In this document: piece by piece, positions 1 through 14,819 of the stretch
Layout of the letters: the number at the start of each line of letters is the position of its first letter
How positions within the stretch are numbered: position 1 is the stretch's first letter
From: Phlyctochytrium arcticum
Lineage: Eukaryota > Chytridiomycota > Chytridiomycetes > Chytridiales > Chytridiaceae
DNA length: 64,000 nt
NCBI GenBank assembly: GCA_025602905.1
Contig: JAHLKI010000009.1
Location: forward strand, 496,001-560,000
Reading direction: 5' to 3'
Program-made: the position numbers and the translations under genes
Notes under the pieces: generated by a model
The model's database searches: none
What the model was told of the DNA's origin: nothing
Seen by the model: the letters and a program-made list of their open reading frames with translations, nothing else

Positions 1-6
1 CAATGA

Positions 7-2667
<2,661 letters not shown>

Positions 2668-2787
2668 TCTGATGCGACTGTTTAGATACCCATTTCTTTG
2701 TACATATGTTTTTTGTTGTGAAGAGCGATCCATCATTTTTAAATACAAGGTGTTTAATTGAAACAGGAGAAAAAGGGGTCCAAAACT

Positions 2788-4531
2788 TTAGGCAATAATA
2801 GGAGGGATTCCTGGTTGTCTAATTTCGTATCCATTTGCATGCAAATACTTCTTGACGTCTTGAATGGGAACTTCCTCGCGGTGAAAAATGCCGGCCGCCA
2901 GAGCCGCATCGACATCAGTTTTGTCGAAAACTTCTGAGAAATGCTCCACCTTGCCCGCACCGCTTGATGCAATTACTGGTATCTTGACAGCGGCTTTCAC
3001 ATCCCGGATCAACTCCAAATCGTATCCAGAATTCGTGCCGTCCCGATCCATGCAGTTTAAAAGAACCTCCCCAGCTCCTAGAGCTTCACATGCCGATACG
3101 AGCTGTCGGACGTCCAGATCCCTACCTTCGCGACCGCCTTGAACGGTGCACTGGTACCAACAGTACTGTTCACCTTGAGGTCCCGGGAGATCAGTTTTGA
3201 TAACGTGGTGGGTTGGAGCGGCGTCTGGGGATGAGACGTAGACTCGACGAGGGTCAACCGAAATAACGACTGCTTGGGAGCCATACACACGAGCAATTTG
3301 CTCGATGGGAGATGGAACACTGACATTCGCTCCACCTGACGCATGGTAGGCTTCTGCGGCGTAGACTGCATCACTGCCTATTGAAACTTTATCAGCTCCA
3401 GATCGGAAATAGGCTCCAGCGACCTCGAGAGCAGAGATAACCGCCCCAGTTTCTGGGTCATTGAGGTCGCGAATGCCTCCGCCAATGGTCAGTGGCACAA
3501 AGACTGATTCCGACGTGCGTCGAAGAACTTCAAGCATCGGCAAGTCCTGGAGGGGAAGATTGCGGAATGCAGTAATGTTCAAAAATGTAATTTCGTCCGC
3601 CCCCTCTTCAAAGTAGCGACGCGCGAGATCGACTGGCTTCCCAAGGTTCCTAACTTCTGAGGGTGCGCCATCTTCTGAGCGCTCTCTTACATCGTACTGA
3701 TCCCCCTTTGTTACGACTAAATCTCCAGCATCATTGGCGCGCACGTCCAGGCAAGCAATGATTCGACGAGTGAGCTGATCTGAGGGGATGCGTGTGGAGT
3801 AAGCGGTTGGCTTAGAACCAAGTACGTCGGATGTAGGTGTTGATGTAGCGGAAAGAAAGGACTGTAAAACTTTAAGACCTGCCCATCCACTTTTCTCGGG
3901 GTGGAACTGGGTTGCAAACACGTTTCCTTTTCTGATAGAGCTGACAAACGTTTCGTCTTTGTATGTGGTTGTAGAGCACGTCCAGTCATTTAACTCTTCT
4001 ATGTAAGGGACAGCATAAGAATGGACAAAGTAGTATCGGGTCGCATCCTGTCCATCGTGATTGAGCAAGATGTTGTCCTCGTTCGTAACCGCGCTGTTCC
4101 AACCCATGTGGGGTACAGACTTGGTTGCGGAGTTGAATTTTCTAACTTTTGTGGGTATTATACCCAATCCATCGACACCGGGGGATTCTTCAGAGCCTTC
4201 AAATAAGCACTGCATCCCAACGCAAATACCCATGAACGGCTTCCCAGAGGCGATATACTCTTTCAATGCCTGGTCGTAACCGGTTTCTCGCAACCGAACC
4301 ATGGCCGAACCAAAAGCGCCGACTCCCGGGAAGATCAAACGCTAGAAATTAAGCAACATCTGGTAAGAAAGGGACCTTTCATCTCAGGATAAACAAACAA
4401 GTGAAACGTACGTCGGCCTTTTTGAGGTCCTCTAGGGAGTTGACGGTCTGGATTTCGTAGCCCAATTTGTTGACGGCATTGACCAGAGACCGTACGTTTC
4501 CCGCACCATAGTCTAGTAGGAATACACTCAT
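2788..4531 (-). CDS. HIS7: Imidazole glycerol phosphate synthase (glutaminase-cyclase fusion)
   Basis: This enzyme of histidine synthesis transfers ammonia from glutamine to PRFAR, giving imidazole glycerol phosphate and AICAR. Two exons, 4412-4531 and 2788-4341, separated by a 70-nt intron, give 557 residues, close to yeast His7. The N-terminal half is a class I glutamine amidotransferase: it starts MSVFLLDYGAGNVRSLVNA, carries the nucleophile Cys80 in GICVGMQC, and has the FHPEKSG triad segment. The C-terminal half is a HisF-type barrel with IIACLDVRANDAGD near its start, TIGGGIR and SSGAGK. Bacteria keep HisH and HisF as separate genes, so the fusion supports a eukaryotic (fungal or plant type) source. 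The start is the first ATG and the N-terminus matches the family directly. The gene faces away from a small uncertain gene near 5 kb. Confidence 0.97.
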
Positions 4532-5133
4532 GATTGCGATAGTCTAGGGAAAGTAAGGTCCAATTCCTGAAAACCAATTTCCAGCTCTGAACGTCGGCAA
4601 AATTTCAAGATCGAATGAGTCACATGACGTGAAAGATGGTACGACTTTGAATCGGAGTTTTGAAATCGTCGCCACAAGTTTCTTGCAAGACTACCATTTT
4701 CTAAAATTTGACCAATATCGTTTCTTCGCATTCAATGCAAAATGAAGGACGAAAGAAATATCCAAGGGGTACGCATCCAAGCCGGCATCCAAGCAGGTGT
4801 ACTAACGGAACAACGTGTACGTGTAGCGAGCGGCCTCGATTTCCCTAAGATACTGAGCTGACATGCATCAATTGACATGGATTACAAGCTCAATAGCGGA
4901 GACGGACTGATAGAGGATCTGCCAACCTATGGATGTATTTTGCAATGTCTATTGGCATACTTGTCGCGTTTTAGCCCGACTTTCGGGCCTGCAACCGCAT
5001 ATACCACGCCGCTGCTGCCATTTGTCAGTGGCGATTAACGAAAAACAGTCCATCAGATATACATTATATTGCGGTAGTCGTACTGCTACACTGAGCGGAC
5101 AAAGCGGGTAAGTCGGATCCGCATTACATCAAA
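4532..5133. other. Intergenic region upstream of HIS7
   Basis: About 600 bp that must hold the HIS7 promoter. Several short plus-strand frames are open here (for example ATG at 4879, 53 codons; ATG at 4929, 60 codons) and one strong donor-like GTAAGT lies at 5108. These could be 5' exons of the small gene annotated at 5134-5431, but no join could be proven and none resembles a known protein. Confidence 0.3.
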
Positions 5134-5431
5134 ATGCCAAAGGGAAGGATCAGATTTGTACACGGGCGAGGGCTGGACGAACTGTTTCTGAGTGATCTTG
5201 AAGATCAAAAATGGACCCAGCAAGGTATTTACGCGAGTTTGACACTTCTTAATTGCTATACTCGAAGCGTGGGAAAAGTGGCTTAGCAAACACTTCAGAA
5301 GCCATCCTGCCTTGGGATTCACTGCAAAAAGATACTACCTGACTGAATTATTCGAATACGTCTCCATAATTTGTTTTTGCCCAAGTGGTTTGGGAAGACA
5401 GTTGCAATTTGGCATTAATGACAAGAAGTAG
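5134..5431 (+). CDS. Possible small spliced gene, unrecognised
   Basis: I do not recognise this protein. An ATG at 5134 opens a frame that joins, through a 43-nt GT-AG intron (5225-5267), to a second open exon at 5268-5431, giving 84 residues. The second exon is rich in aromatic and basic residues (WEKWLSKHF, AKRYYLTELFEY). The intron is at the short end for this window. An alternative is that a strong donor at 5108 joins an upstream exon directly to an acceptor before position 5154, which would put ATG 5134 inside an intron. Either way it would diverge from HIS7. It could also be chance open sequence. Confidence 0.3.
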
Positions 5432-5890
5432 ATCAATCAGGAACGCGAGTCCCGCTACATGTAGTCTGGGCGGAGGAGCTGACCAACCTAAAACTGCCAG
5501 CCAAAAGAACGTAAGGCGTCGATCAAAACGGACGAGACTGAACTTTAACCTTTTAAAAAAATTCTGCTTCATACGTGGAAATGGAAAATACCATAGCTTC
5601 ATTTCCAAGAAAGCCGCCTTTCCTGAAGTGACGGTGCTAACCAGGATGCTAACAGCAAAACTTCTAATGGCTTATTCGAAGCTTCAGTGCGTGGGCGTCA
5701 TTAACGTTGCATTGCATGCAGTCCAATAAGGTTAACCATAAAACACCAAATTCGTTGAAACTGTTTCGCGCAAAGGACATAATAGCAATTTTGTCCTGCA
5801 TGATAGCTGCATTTCGGGAAAATGTAGAGGGCTGTAACTTTGTGGCAAACCTGCACTTTATAACTACCACCAAAGGTCTGCTAAGTCAAA
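5432..5890. other. Intergenic region, nothing recognised
   Basis: About 460 bp, A/T-rich in places. A 114-codon plus-strand frame starting at 5385 crosses this stretch, but its composition (clusters of Arg, Lys, Cys, no periodicity) looks like chance. I see no RNA gene or repeat. Confidence 0.4.
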
Positions 5891-6313
5891 ATGATGCTAT
5901 GGATTCCTCGCCTGATTATCAAAATTTTGGGGCCAAAGAAGAAGTCGTCCGGCACTGATGCATTTGAATCGTCATCATCTAACGTCTTACGAAGCTCGAA
6001 ATTCTCAGCAAGCGGCGGCTCATCCACTTCGTTCGATGCTGAGGCTCAAGGCAATGCCCAAATGGCACTATGCAAGCAGCAACTTGCGATCTTATCCACA
6101 AAGTTCCGGCGCTGGAGGATCATCTTCATACTCGTCATGGTAGCATGCACGGTCAATCTTTTGGTCCTGGATATACTTTGGCTTCAGCACAACAAGCGCA
6201 ACACCGGTGCAAGTGCAACAAGCGGATCCAGTGGGACAAACGGAGGGCAGAGTGGGTCCTCCGGCAATTCCAATCGACCCACTTTGGGAGGGAGCATTAA
6301 TGTGGATAACTGA
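5891..6313 (+). CDS. Small single-pass membrane protein, unrecognised
   Basis: A single-exon frame of 140 residues that I cannot assign to a family. The first 20 residues are hydrophobic and basic (starts MMLWIPRLIIKILG), followed by a Ser-rich linker, a short amphipathic stretch around residues 55-75, one clear membrane helix at about residues 79-100 (IIFILVMVACTVNLLVLDIL), and a low-complexity Gly/Ser/Asn tail. The layout suggests a tail-anchored or type II membrane protein; this is inference from hydrophobicity only. It converges with the proline-rich gene on the other strand, whose stop is 137 bp away. Confidence 0.5.
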   Translation: MMLWIPRLIIKILGPKKKSSGTDAFESSSSNVLRSSKFSASGGSSTSFDAEAQGNAQMALCKQQLAILSTKFRRWRIIFILVMVACTVNLLVLDILWLQHNKRNTGASATSGSSGTNGGQSGSSGNSNRPTLGGSINVDN

Positions 6314-6449
6314 TCTCACGATCATTTTTTGTGACATAAAATTCTTAAATAGACTAAGCTGGCCCAAAAGTACATATGGCGCGTCTATCTAAATTCGCCT
6401 GACTAGACGAAGCCCAATCATCATGATGTTATGCATAGACGAATATAAA

Positions 6450-7628
6450 TTACTTTGGAATGGACCCAGCGACGGGTGACAAGTTCTTCAGCATGAACTT
6501 ACCAGCGGCCATAGCCACTTTGGGATCTACTGACGCGGCAACCTGGCGCGCCATCTGGATTTGTTGTTCGGTAGGCGGATGGGCAATCATATACGATATC
6601 GCCTGACTAGCCAGTTGGGGGTTTGCCATCGCTGCCTTCGCGACTGATTTTGCCAACACCTTCTCTTGCTCCGTGACTGCTGTGGACGCTGAAGAACCGG
6701 ATCCGGATTGTGACTTGACGGGGGATATACTGGATGCAGGCTGTGACTTGACGGGGGACATACTGGATCCGGGTTGTGATTTAACGGGGGAGATACTAGG
6801 GGCTGGCGTCGCGGCCTGTTTCCGGGGCTCACTGTTCGTTGCTGACGCTAGCATGCCAGCAAATTTACTGATTGGAGATTGTCCTGGCTTGTCATTGCTC
6901 ATCCCAGTACTCAGTTCGTTGCGGCTTACAACAGGACCTGATGCGACGGTTGCAGATTTGCCATTATTCGGCGGCACGACCTGCACACTGCGGCCTGCAG
7001 CAGCCCCAGTCGCTCCGGATGGAGGTCTCGCGGGCAAAACATTTACTGGGGGCGTAGCAGCAACAGCCCTGCGTACAGCAGGTGGCTGTATAGGTGAGAT
7101 GGAAGCTGCCTCTGGTGTACGGTAAGGAAGACAAGGCGGGGCAGCTCCAACATGCGCAGCAGCCTGCATTGAGGGTGAAGGGGTCCGAGCGGGTAAAGGT
7201 GGATTGGAAGCAAATGAAGGAGTACGAGCAGGCAAAGGCGGGTTAGGAGCAGATCGTGGTGGCAAAGGAGGATTGGCTGCAGGCCGGGGAGGTGGTAAAG
7301 GGTTAGACGACGAATACGGGGGAGGAGTTGCTTGTACAGGTCGCGTGGGAAGAACAGGCGGGTTGCTCATGTCGGACCCCAGGTTATCGCGAGAAGTAGA
7401 TCGCGAAGGTTTGGGAGGACTGGGGCTATGAGTGCCCTGACTTGCTGCGGGCATCGCATGCGCAGCTGGTCGGGTAGGAAGAGCCGGCACCACTTCCTTC
7501 TGGACAGGACGCGTTGGAGGGACTGGTGCCTTTGAAGGCGTGTTCACGCGTTGCGATTGATTTTCTGGGGGAATGCTTCTTACAGGAAGACCTGGAGGTC
7601 CATTTCGAACGTTTCCCGAGAAATCCAT
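6450..7628 (-). CDS. Proline-rich protein with repeated SH3-ligand motifs
   Basis: A single-exon protein of 392 residues, unrecognised as a whole. Residues 1-190 are packed with PPLPARTP, LPTRPV and PPTRP motifs, the R/KxxPxxP and PxxPxR patterns that SH3 domains bind; this resembles actin-patch adaptors such as verprolin, but I see no WH2 motif. A block near residues 275-310 is an 11-residue repeat (SPVKSQPGSSM and variants) made by a 33-nt DNA repeat. The last 80 residues are not proline-rich and probably form helices (EKVLAKSVAKAAMANPQLA, then AARQV-like segments), so they may be the only folded part. A role as a cytoskeletal or endocytic scaffold is inference. It diverges from TRM2 with 294 bp between the start codons. 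Confidence 0.7.
   Translation of the reverse strand: MDFSGNVRNGPPGLPVRSIPPENQSQRVNTPSKAPVPPTRPVQKEVVPALPTRPAAHAMPAASQGTHSPSPPKPSRSTSRDNLGSDMSNPPVLPTRPVQATPPPYSSSNPLPPPRPAANPPLPPRSAPNPPLPARTPSFASNPPLPARTPSPSMQAAAHVGAAPPCLPYRTPEAASISPIQPPAVRRAVAATPPVNVLPARPPSGATGAAAGRSVQVVPPNNGKSATVASGPVVSRNELSTGMSNDKPGQSPISKFAGMLASATNSEPRKQAATPAPSISPVKSQPGSSMSPVKSQPASSISPVKSQSGSGSSASTAVTEQEKVLAKSVAKAAMANPQLASQAISYMIAHPPTEQQIQMARQVAASVDPKVAMAAGKFMLKNLSPVAGSIPK
6703..6802. repeat. 33-nt tandem repeat, three copies
   Basis: Three adjacent copies of a 33-nt unit containing TGTGACTTGACGGGGGA (plus strand), with a few substitutions, inside the proline-rich gene. The period is a multiple of three, so copy number can change without breaking the frame; each copy encodes the 11-residue SPVKSQP unit. 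Confidence 0.8.
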
Positions 7629-7922
7629 TAGGACTCAAAGATAATAGCTGCCGAAAAAATTCAGATTTTCCTGATGTTTGCCAAATCTGCTCGTCTAGCT
7701 TCCCACCACCTTTTATATGCTTTCATTTTTGGTCCAATACCAGCCCATAAATAATAAACTGGCTATGCTTGTCCTTTGCAAACATCGAACTATTTGTTTT
7801 CCTCGTTGAAAACCTATTTTGGGGAGGTCCTTCAGGTCCGACCTCATGCGCCACGTTTGGATTTTGTGCTGTTTGAGAAATTTTGAACGAAATTTGAACG
7901 AGTGTCATCTGAATTCGCAATC
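7629..7922. promoter_or_regulatory. Divergent promoter region, proline-rich gene and TRM2
   Basis: A 294-bp gap between two start codons on opposite strands, so both promoters must lie here or inside the genes. I see no TATA box at a convincing distance from either start. Confidence 0.5.
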
Positions 7923-10009
7923 ATGACTGAGTTGATCTCCGCCAAGCGGGAACGAGAAGAACCGGAGGAAGCAACTGGTTCAGGTCATGTAACAACAGGT
8001 GAAGAAGACTCTCCGACAAAACGGATAAAAACGGCGAGCGACTCTGCAGACGAGAAGGTAAATAGCTGGCCTGGGCCATGTACCAAGTCAAGTATAAACA
8101 AATCTGATTGCTGGATTGTCTAGGGCACAAAGGTCGACGATAAGCCAGTAGTCGAGAAAGCACCAGATGCTGATAGCAGGTCACGATTACGCCTTGACAA
8201 TCTTCCTAAACATTGTGGCAAGAAGGACATTCTCAAAATTTGCACGAAGGAAGGGGTGGAAGAGATTCCTCAAGTCAAGAAGGCCCCTACTTGGGAATAT
8301 GCATATCTCTCTTTCATGACGGAGGAGTCGCGAATTGCTGCCAAAGCGAAACTGGAAGGGGCAGTTTTCAAGAATCAGAAGCTGACGGTGAGTGATGCCG
8401 TCCAGCACGCAAGATCTGGAATGGCAAACATGCGGGGCCGAAGTCAAAGAGATGTAGCCGCAAGTAACGCGGATGATACCCGAACAACCGAAGAGAGGCT
8501 CGCCGATCAGGTCACACCGTTGTGGAGGAAAGCGTATTCTGAACAGCTAAAGGGCAAGCAACAGAAACTGCGTTCCGCCATGGTCAAATTTCGAACACAA
8601 ATGACCCGGTATTTGACCAAAGAGTATCTTCGAGCCGGTTGTCCAGAGCCGCAGACACTCGACATCACGCCACAAATGTCACCAGAAGATCGTGCCATTA
8701 TTCAACTGGCATGGCTGAGAACGGCAGCCGCTGAAAACGAGAACATGGCATGTCCTCTTCTCGAGATAATGCCGTCTCCCATTGAAAAGTTCTATCGGAA
8801 CAAGTGCGAGTTCACATTTGGCTGGGACGACAAGGGTGAGAAATGCGTGGGCTTTTTACTGGGGCTGTTTAAGGAAGGCGTTGTCAATGTCTTGCCTCCT
8901 ACCGACAGCTTGCATGTCTCGCCTGCTGCTAGAGACATCGCTGCTGCGTTGCAAACGTTTCTGCGGGCATCAGATCTGGATATTTACGATCGAATCCAAA
9001 AGAAAGGATTCTGGCGAATGACTTTGGTGCGAACGCATACCACCGGAGAAAACATGGTTATTGTTCAATACAATCCTAAAGACGTCCCGGCGGACAAAAT
9101 ACAAACTGCCGTATCAGAGCTCTCAGCACACATGCAGGCCGCAAAGTCAAGCGACGGGAATCCGCTGGCAACTACCCTTCTGGTTCAAGAGTGGGAAGGT
9201 GTATTTAACGGTTTTCCCGAAGACGCGCTGATGAAGGTTGTTTATGGATCAGGGTTTGTGCATGAGAAGCTGTTGGGATTGACCTTCCGAATTTCGCCCA
9301 CTGCTTTTTTCCAAATCAATACCCCGGCAACTGAGAAGCTCTACTCGCTCGTCCGGGATTGGTGCGCACTGGACAAACTGCAGCCTGCTGCATCATTAGA
9401 GTCGAATGAACCCAAGCTGTTGGCTGCCGGAGATACCGATGGAAGCGCAGAACCCCAGGAAGCCGCCCCCGGCACAATTCTACTCGACTTGTGTTGTGGA
9501 ACCGGTACCATCGGTCTGACAATGGCTTCGCACGTAAAGAAAGTTGTTGGCGTTGATATCATCAAGGAAGCTATTGCCGATGCTGAATTTAATGCCGTGC
9601 GGAATCATCTGGACAATGTCTCGTATTACGCCAATAAGGTAGAAGCGGCAATTAAGCTCATTCTGAAGGAACACGTCGGTCCACAGGACAACGTTGTCGC
9701 TGTACTTGATCCACCCCGAAGTGGAGTGCACGCGGATGTCATCAAGGCAGTCCGCGCGTGTAAGCGGATATCGAACGTCATTTACGTCAGTTGCGATCCC
9801 AACCAGGCGTGCACCAACTTTACAGAGTGAGTATCCATCGGATATACATGTTCTTGTTCCGCGACTAACTTTCATACTCTCATCGTAGCCTTTGTCGTCC
9901 AACATCCAACAAATTTGAGGGCAAGCCGTTCCAACCCGTGCGTGCCCAACCAGTGGATCTTTTCCCACACACAGACCATTGCGAGCTTGTGCTCGAGTTC
10001 AAAAGATAG
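7923..10009 (+). CDS. TRM2: tRNA (uracil-5-)-methyltransferase, TRMT2A type
   Basis: This enzyme methylates U54 in the T-loop of tRNA (m5U/ribothymidine). Exons 7923-8057, 8124-9826 and 9889-10009 give 652 residues. Residues about 65-140 form an RRM-like domain, which marks the metazoan TRMT2A arrangement rather than bacterial TrmA; the remainder is the RumA/TrmA methyltransferase. Visible motifs are the SAM-binding loop DLCCGTGTIG (Asp500), DPPRSGVH, and the catalytic cysteine in SCDPNQA (Cys602), which attacks C6 of the target uracil. The start is the first ATG and the following residues are a short charged, probably nuclear-type leader. The 3' exon carries the family-typical QPVDLFPHTDHCE ending. 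Yeast Trm2 also acts in DNA repair, but nothing here tests that. Confidence 0.95.
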
Positions 10010-10390
10010 TCTTTCCCTTCACATAGTATAACTTATTTTATCACAGCCTTTTTAAGATTTGGAAGCATACCTTCCGATAAAATCCAAAATTCCAAAACTC
10101 GTATGCACTAAGCCCCCCAAGTGGCTGGGCGACCCTCAAAGCGCTGCCCTTTGCGTCAGGACGAGCCCAACGCGGAGTTGTGATTCTCATCTAGGAGCAC
10201 CTTCAGGACCGTCTCATCTGGTTCATTCTTCGTACGTATCCATAAGCCCACTTGCCGGGCATTATACGCAACTTCCCAGCGGTTGTTTTTCTAAAATCGC
10301 TCGTCTACAGATTGTTTCTCAGCATCTGCCTGCCTCAGCACGCGTTCAGACCAACCGCTTTCCTAATCCCTCTCGTCTACCTCACCGACA
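10010..10390. promoter_or_regulatory. Intergenic region upstream of V-ATPase subunit c
   Basis: About 380 bp between two genes on the same strand. It must hold the TRM2 3' end and the VMA3 promoter; pyrimidine-rich stretches precede the start codon. No gene or RNA recognised. Confidence 0.5.
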
Positions 10391-11266
10391 ATGTCTTTTA
10401 CTGAAGGATGCCCCGTGTACAGGTATAATATAGAGCTTCTTCCTCACTACCTGTAGAGCGCGGGCTGACTCTTTGCCACGCAGTCCGTTTTTCGGCGCGA
10501 TGGGCTGCACCGCTGCCATCGTGTTTAGCTGTAAGTCCCTTGCCGAACAAAATGATGATCGTTCTATAGAGGGGATCTAGAAGCTCACAGTTTTTCCCCT
10601 GGTAATCATTAGGCTTTGGAGCTGCCTACGGTACCGCAAAGTCCGGTGTTGGAATTTCTGTCATGGGTGTTATGCGACCTGAGCTAGTCATGAAGAGCAT
10701 TGTGCCAGTTGTCATGGTATGTGGACCTTAATTTACTACGCACGATTCACGAATTATTAATATCTGGTGCAGGCCGGTATTATTGGTATCTACGGTTTGG
10801 TCGTTTCCGTGCTTGTCAGCGGTGGATGTAAGTCAAATTTTATGTTACGATGACAAACGTCGGTGGATTTTAACAATTGCGATATTCTTTAGTACAACCC
10901 AAGATGTCTTTGTTTGCGGGTTTCCTTCAACTGGCCGCTGGTCTGTCGGTCGGTCTTTCCGGTTTGGCTGCTGGATTTGCCATTGGAATCGTTGGTGATG
11001 CCGGTGTCCGCGGTACAGCACAGCAACCTCGGCTCTTCGTCGGTTCGTACCCATGTCTTGCTAGCCCAATTGTATCAGGCCATCTTTACTGATCTCGCCT
11101 ATTTTAGGAATGATTTTGATTCTCATTTTCGCCGAAGTTCTGGGTCTTTACGGTTTGATTGGTGAGTAATTCAATTTTGCACTGATTCAAGAAGCTCGCG
11201 CTGACTTCAATCTCCCTAGTGGCACTGATTTTGAACACGAAGGTCGATCCATCCGTCGGTTGCTGA
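10391..11266 (+). CDS. VMA3: V-type H+-ATPase proteolipid subunit c
   Basis: Subunit c forms the proton-carrying ring of the vacuolar H+-ATPase. Seven short exons (10391-10422, 10484-10530, 10613-10716, 10773-10827, 10893-11042, 11108-11161, 11220-11266) join to 162 residues, the usual length. Four membrane helices are visible; the essential proton-carrying glutamate is Glu139 in the last helix ([11 protein letters not shown]). The start [19 protein letters not shown] matches the family closely. The sequence fits the c (Vma3) isoform better than c' (Vma11) or c'' (Vma16), on length and N-terminus. It is very intron-dense: six introns in under 900 bp. Convergent with the CINP homologue, 171 bp apart. 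Confidence 0.95.
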
Positions 11267-11437
11267 GGAAGCGATACGATTAGTCTTTGAAGTCTGGGAC
11301 TTTCTTGGGCGGTTGGGTGGTCGTTTGGCCTGGGAATTTTATTGCCCAATTTTTCTCACAAAAGTCGCATTGACCTCGTCATACGCTTCCATGTCCTATC
11401 CAATTGTAGATCGTTGATTTTGTAAAGTTGCTCAATC

Positions 11438-12226
11438 TCAAGAGACGGAACCAGTCTCCATTTCTATTTCCCACATCTCGTCTATTTCCATCAGAAGCCT
11501 CTCATCGATATATGGATCTTGCAACCAAGCTGTTATGTAGAACATGGCCTCGCGCCGATCTCGTAGATCGTTCAGCTCATGGGCGATACACTGCCGCAAA
11601 CACCGATCTTGGGTGTACATGTCCACCAACCTTCGAATGTTGGAGCCTTTTCGAAGCATATGTGAGATTTTGTCGACCGTCCAAGCGATGAGAACTCACA
11701 ATGTCTTTCCAACGTGCAATGGCGGAAGAGGGGTATCTTGTAAGCATAATCCTCACCCGTCTCATTTATTGTGTCGTCGAAGCATTTTTCCACCTGCAGA
11801 TGAGCTTTCTTCATTTTTAGTAGGAGGGTGCCCTTCGTTTGCCTTCAATAACGTGAACCTGATTCTCTAAATGATACGCACCCACCATCTTATCAATGAT
11901 TTCCGAAAGCTCTTTGTTGATTCCTGCCAACTCCAGGCTCGACGATTTTTCTGAGCTTTCGCCTGGTGAAATAAAATCAGCCAGCTCCGGTTTCCATAGT
12001 GCATCTTCCAAGGCATTTCTGTATCATTTTTAAGAGACTAATTCCAATGAACTTTTTGTCAAACTCATAAATTTTACTTTTCTCTTAGAACAATATTGAC
12101 GGCTCTATTAGCATAAATTGTGCCTTCATCTGCAAGCTTCCGCCAGGTCTCTCGATGCCGTTTCAGATCTTCATGGCTATGCCGAACAGTCCTTTGTACG
12201 TTTCGGAATTGCGGGGGGTGGTCCAT
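11438..12226 (-). CDS. CINP: CINP-like protein (CDK2-interacting protein homologue)
   Basis: CINP is a small helical protein known from animals, linked to replication origins, ATR signalling and ribosome assembly. Exons 12078-12226, 11886-12018, 11700-11793 and 11438-11646 give 194 residues (human CINP is 212). The match rests on three places: an N-terminal helix ending WRKLADEGTIYANRAVNI, the middle PLFRHCTLE segment (human has PLFHTW), and the C-terminal region where MYTQDRCLRQCIAHEL is followed by an AWLQDPYID motif (human has MWLHQPYV). ATG 12226 is the first in frame; TTG codons upstream were ignored. It diverges from SmD2 with 149 bp between starts. Identity is low, so orthology is likely rather than proven. 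Confidence 0.75.
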
Positions 12227-12375
12227 AAGTGTGTTGTGAGAAATTCCGGTGCTCAAATGTTGATGTCAAACTGGTAGGGTTAATTTGGCGTTCTCGTCGT
12301 CTCCAGGTTACGAAAAGTGCCCCCAGAACTCAGAACCCATATTTGTCAAAGATACCATAGCACACTACCGACAAC
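12227..12375. promoter_or_regulatory. Divergent promoter region, CINP and SMD2
   Basis: A 149-bp gap between two start codons on opposite strands, short enough for one bidirectional promoter. No motif stands out. Confidence 0.45.
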
Positions 12376-13026
12376 ATGTCCGAGAAAACAAAGAGCCAGA
12401 TGACCGAGGCCGAATTGGCTGCCCTGGAGGAGAGTGAATTTCAAACGGGACCTTTGTCGGTGCTCACACAGGTATACAATTTTTGGCATTGATTATGTTT
12501 GATGCTCTTTACGGCGGGCTAATGGACAACTTTTCCCTCTTTAGTCAGTAAAGAACAACTCACAGATTTTGATTATGTGCCGAAACAATCGAAAGTTGCT
12601 GGCCCGAGTTAAAGCATTGTAAGTTGACTTGAGCGCAGAGTTTGACGAGAGGAGAACCTTGGGGAATGCTCGAACATGGGGCGAAGCGAAGCGTAGAAGT
12701 GGTTCTTTGTCAAGAAACAGGTGGAAATGGCTTACTGTCCGACATCCATAGTATCGAGGGTTCGAACAAATTACTTATCTTGATTCTCCTTCCTGTTAGC
12801 GATCGCCACTGCAACATGGTTCTGGAAAATGTGAAGGAAATGTGGACGGAAACACCAAGAAGCGGGAAGGGGGCAAAGAAAGCCAAACCCATCAACAAGG
12901 ACCGCTTTATATCAAAGATGTTTTTACGGGGAGATTCAGGTATGTTTGGTTTGATCCATGTGCGAATCTGGACTGATTCTGATGATTGGTTTTTTAGTGG
13001 TGCTGGTTCTGCGGAATATACTGTAA
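12376..13026 (+). CDS. SMD2: Small nuclear ribonucleoprotein Sm D2
   Basis: SmD2 is one of seven Sm proteins forming the ring on U1, U2, U4 and U5 snRNAs. Exons 12376-12471, 12545-12618, 12800-12939 and 12998-13026 give 112 residues, the usual size. Sm1 is visible as [20 protein letters not shown] with [20 protein letters not shown], and Sm2 ends in MFLRGDSVVLVLRN. The long insert between Sm1 and Sm2 ([18 protein letters not shown]) is characteristic of SmD2. The second intron is the longest (181 nt). Confidence 0.97.
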
Positions 13027-13514
13027 TTTTGGATTCTGTTATCTGGCTTTCTGCGTTGGTGCTGTGGGGGTGTGGGGGTTGATTGTACCATAATTTACTT
13101 AACGAAACATGAATATTTGAATTTTCAAGCTCACTTATCACATGGAACAGCCGAAGTTACAGCACCAAGGATATTCGATGAGACGTGCCGCTGCAGCGGG
13201 AATACAGAGACACTTAAAGATTACTGATGGCAACCAGATCCGAGTTGATATGCAAACGCCTGCCGGACGATGTCTGCATTTTGTGACTCGACTAAGGCGA
13301 CTTCCTCATGTGCATGTACCAAAAATAAGTGACTAATCAGCTAGGTCGTCCAACAACCCTTCGATCGTTCGCACAAATCCTATCATACATAGTACATTCG
13401 TGTGAACAGGCGGAAGAAATAAACAAGCTAGTATCTCGTGACACGTCCCTCCACAATTTTTTGGGCAATTTGCAAACTGACAGATACCAACGCTACCCCA
13501 AGCAAAAAAAAACT
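13027..13514. other. Intergenic region, nothing recognised
   Basis: About 490 bp between the convergent genes SMD2 and the PP2A catalytic subunit. Only short chance frames; a G-rich stretch lies at about 13050-13080. Confidence 0.4.

Positions 13515-14819
<1,305 letters not shown>

Noticed and set aside
6673..7125. A 150-codon plus-strand frame opposite the proline-rich gene
   Set aside because: It mirrors the 33-nt repeats and proline codons of the real gene and has no independent feature.
12642..13082. A long plus-strand frame across SMD2 introns
   Set aside because: It runs through an intron of the well-supported SmD2 gene and only shares part of its exon 3 frame.
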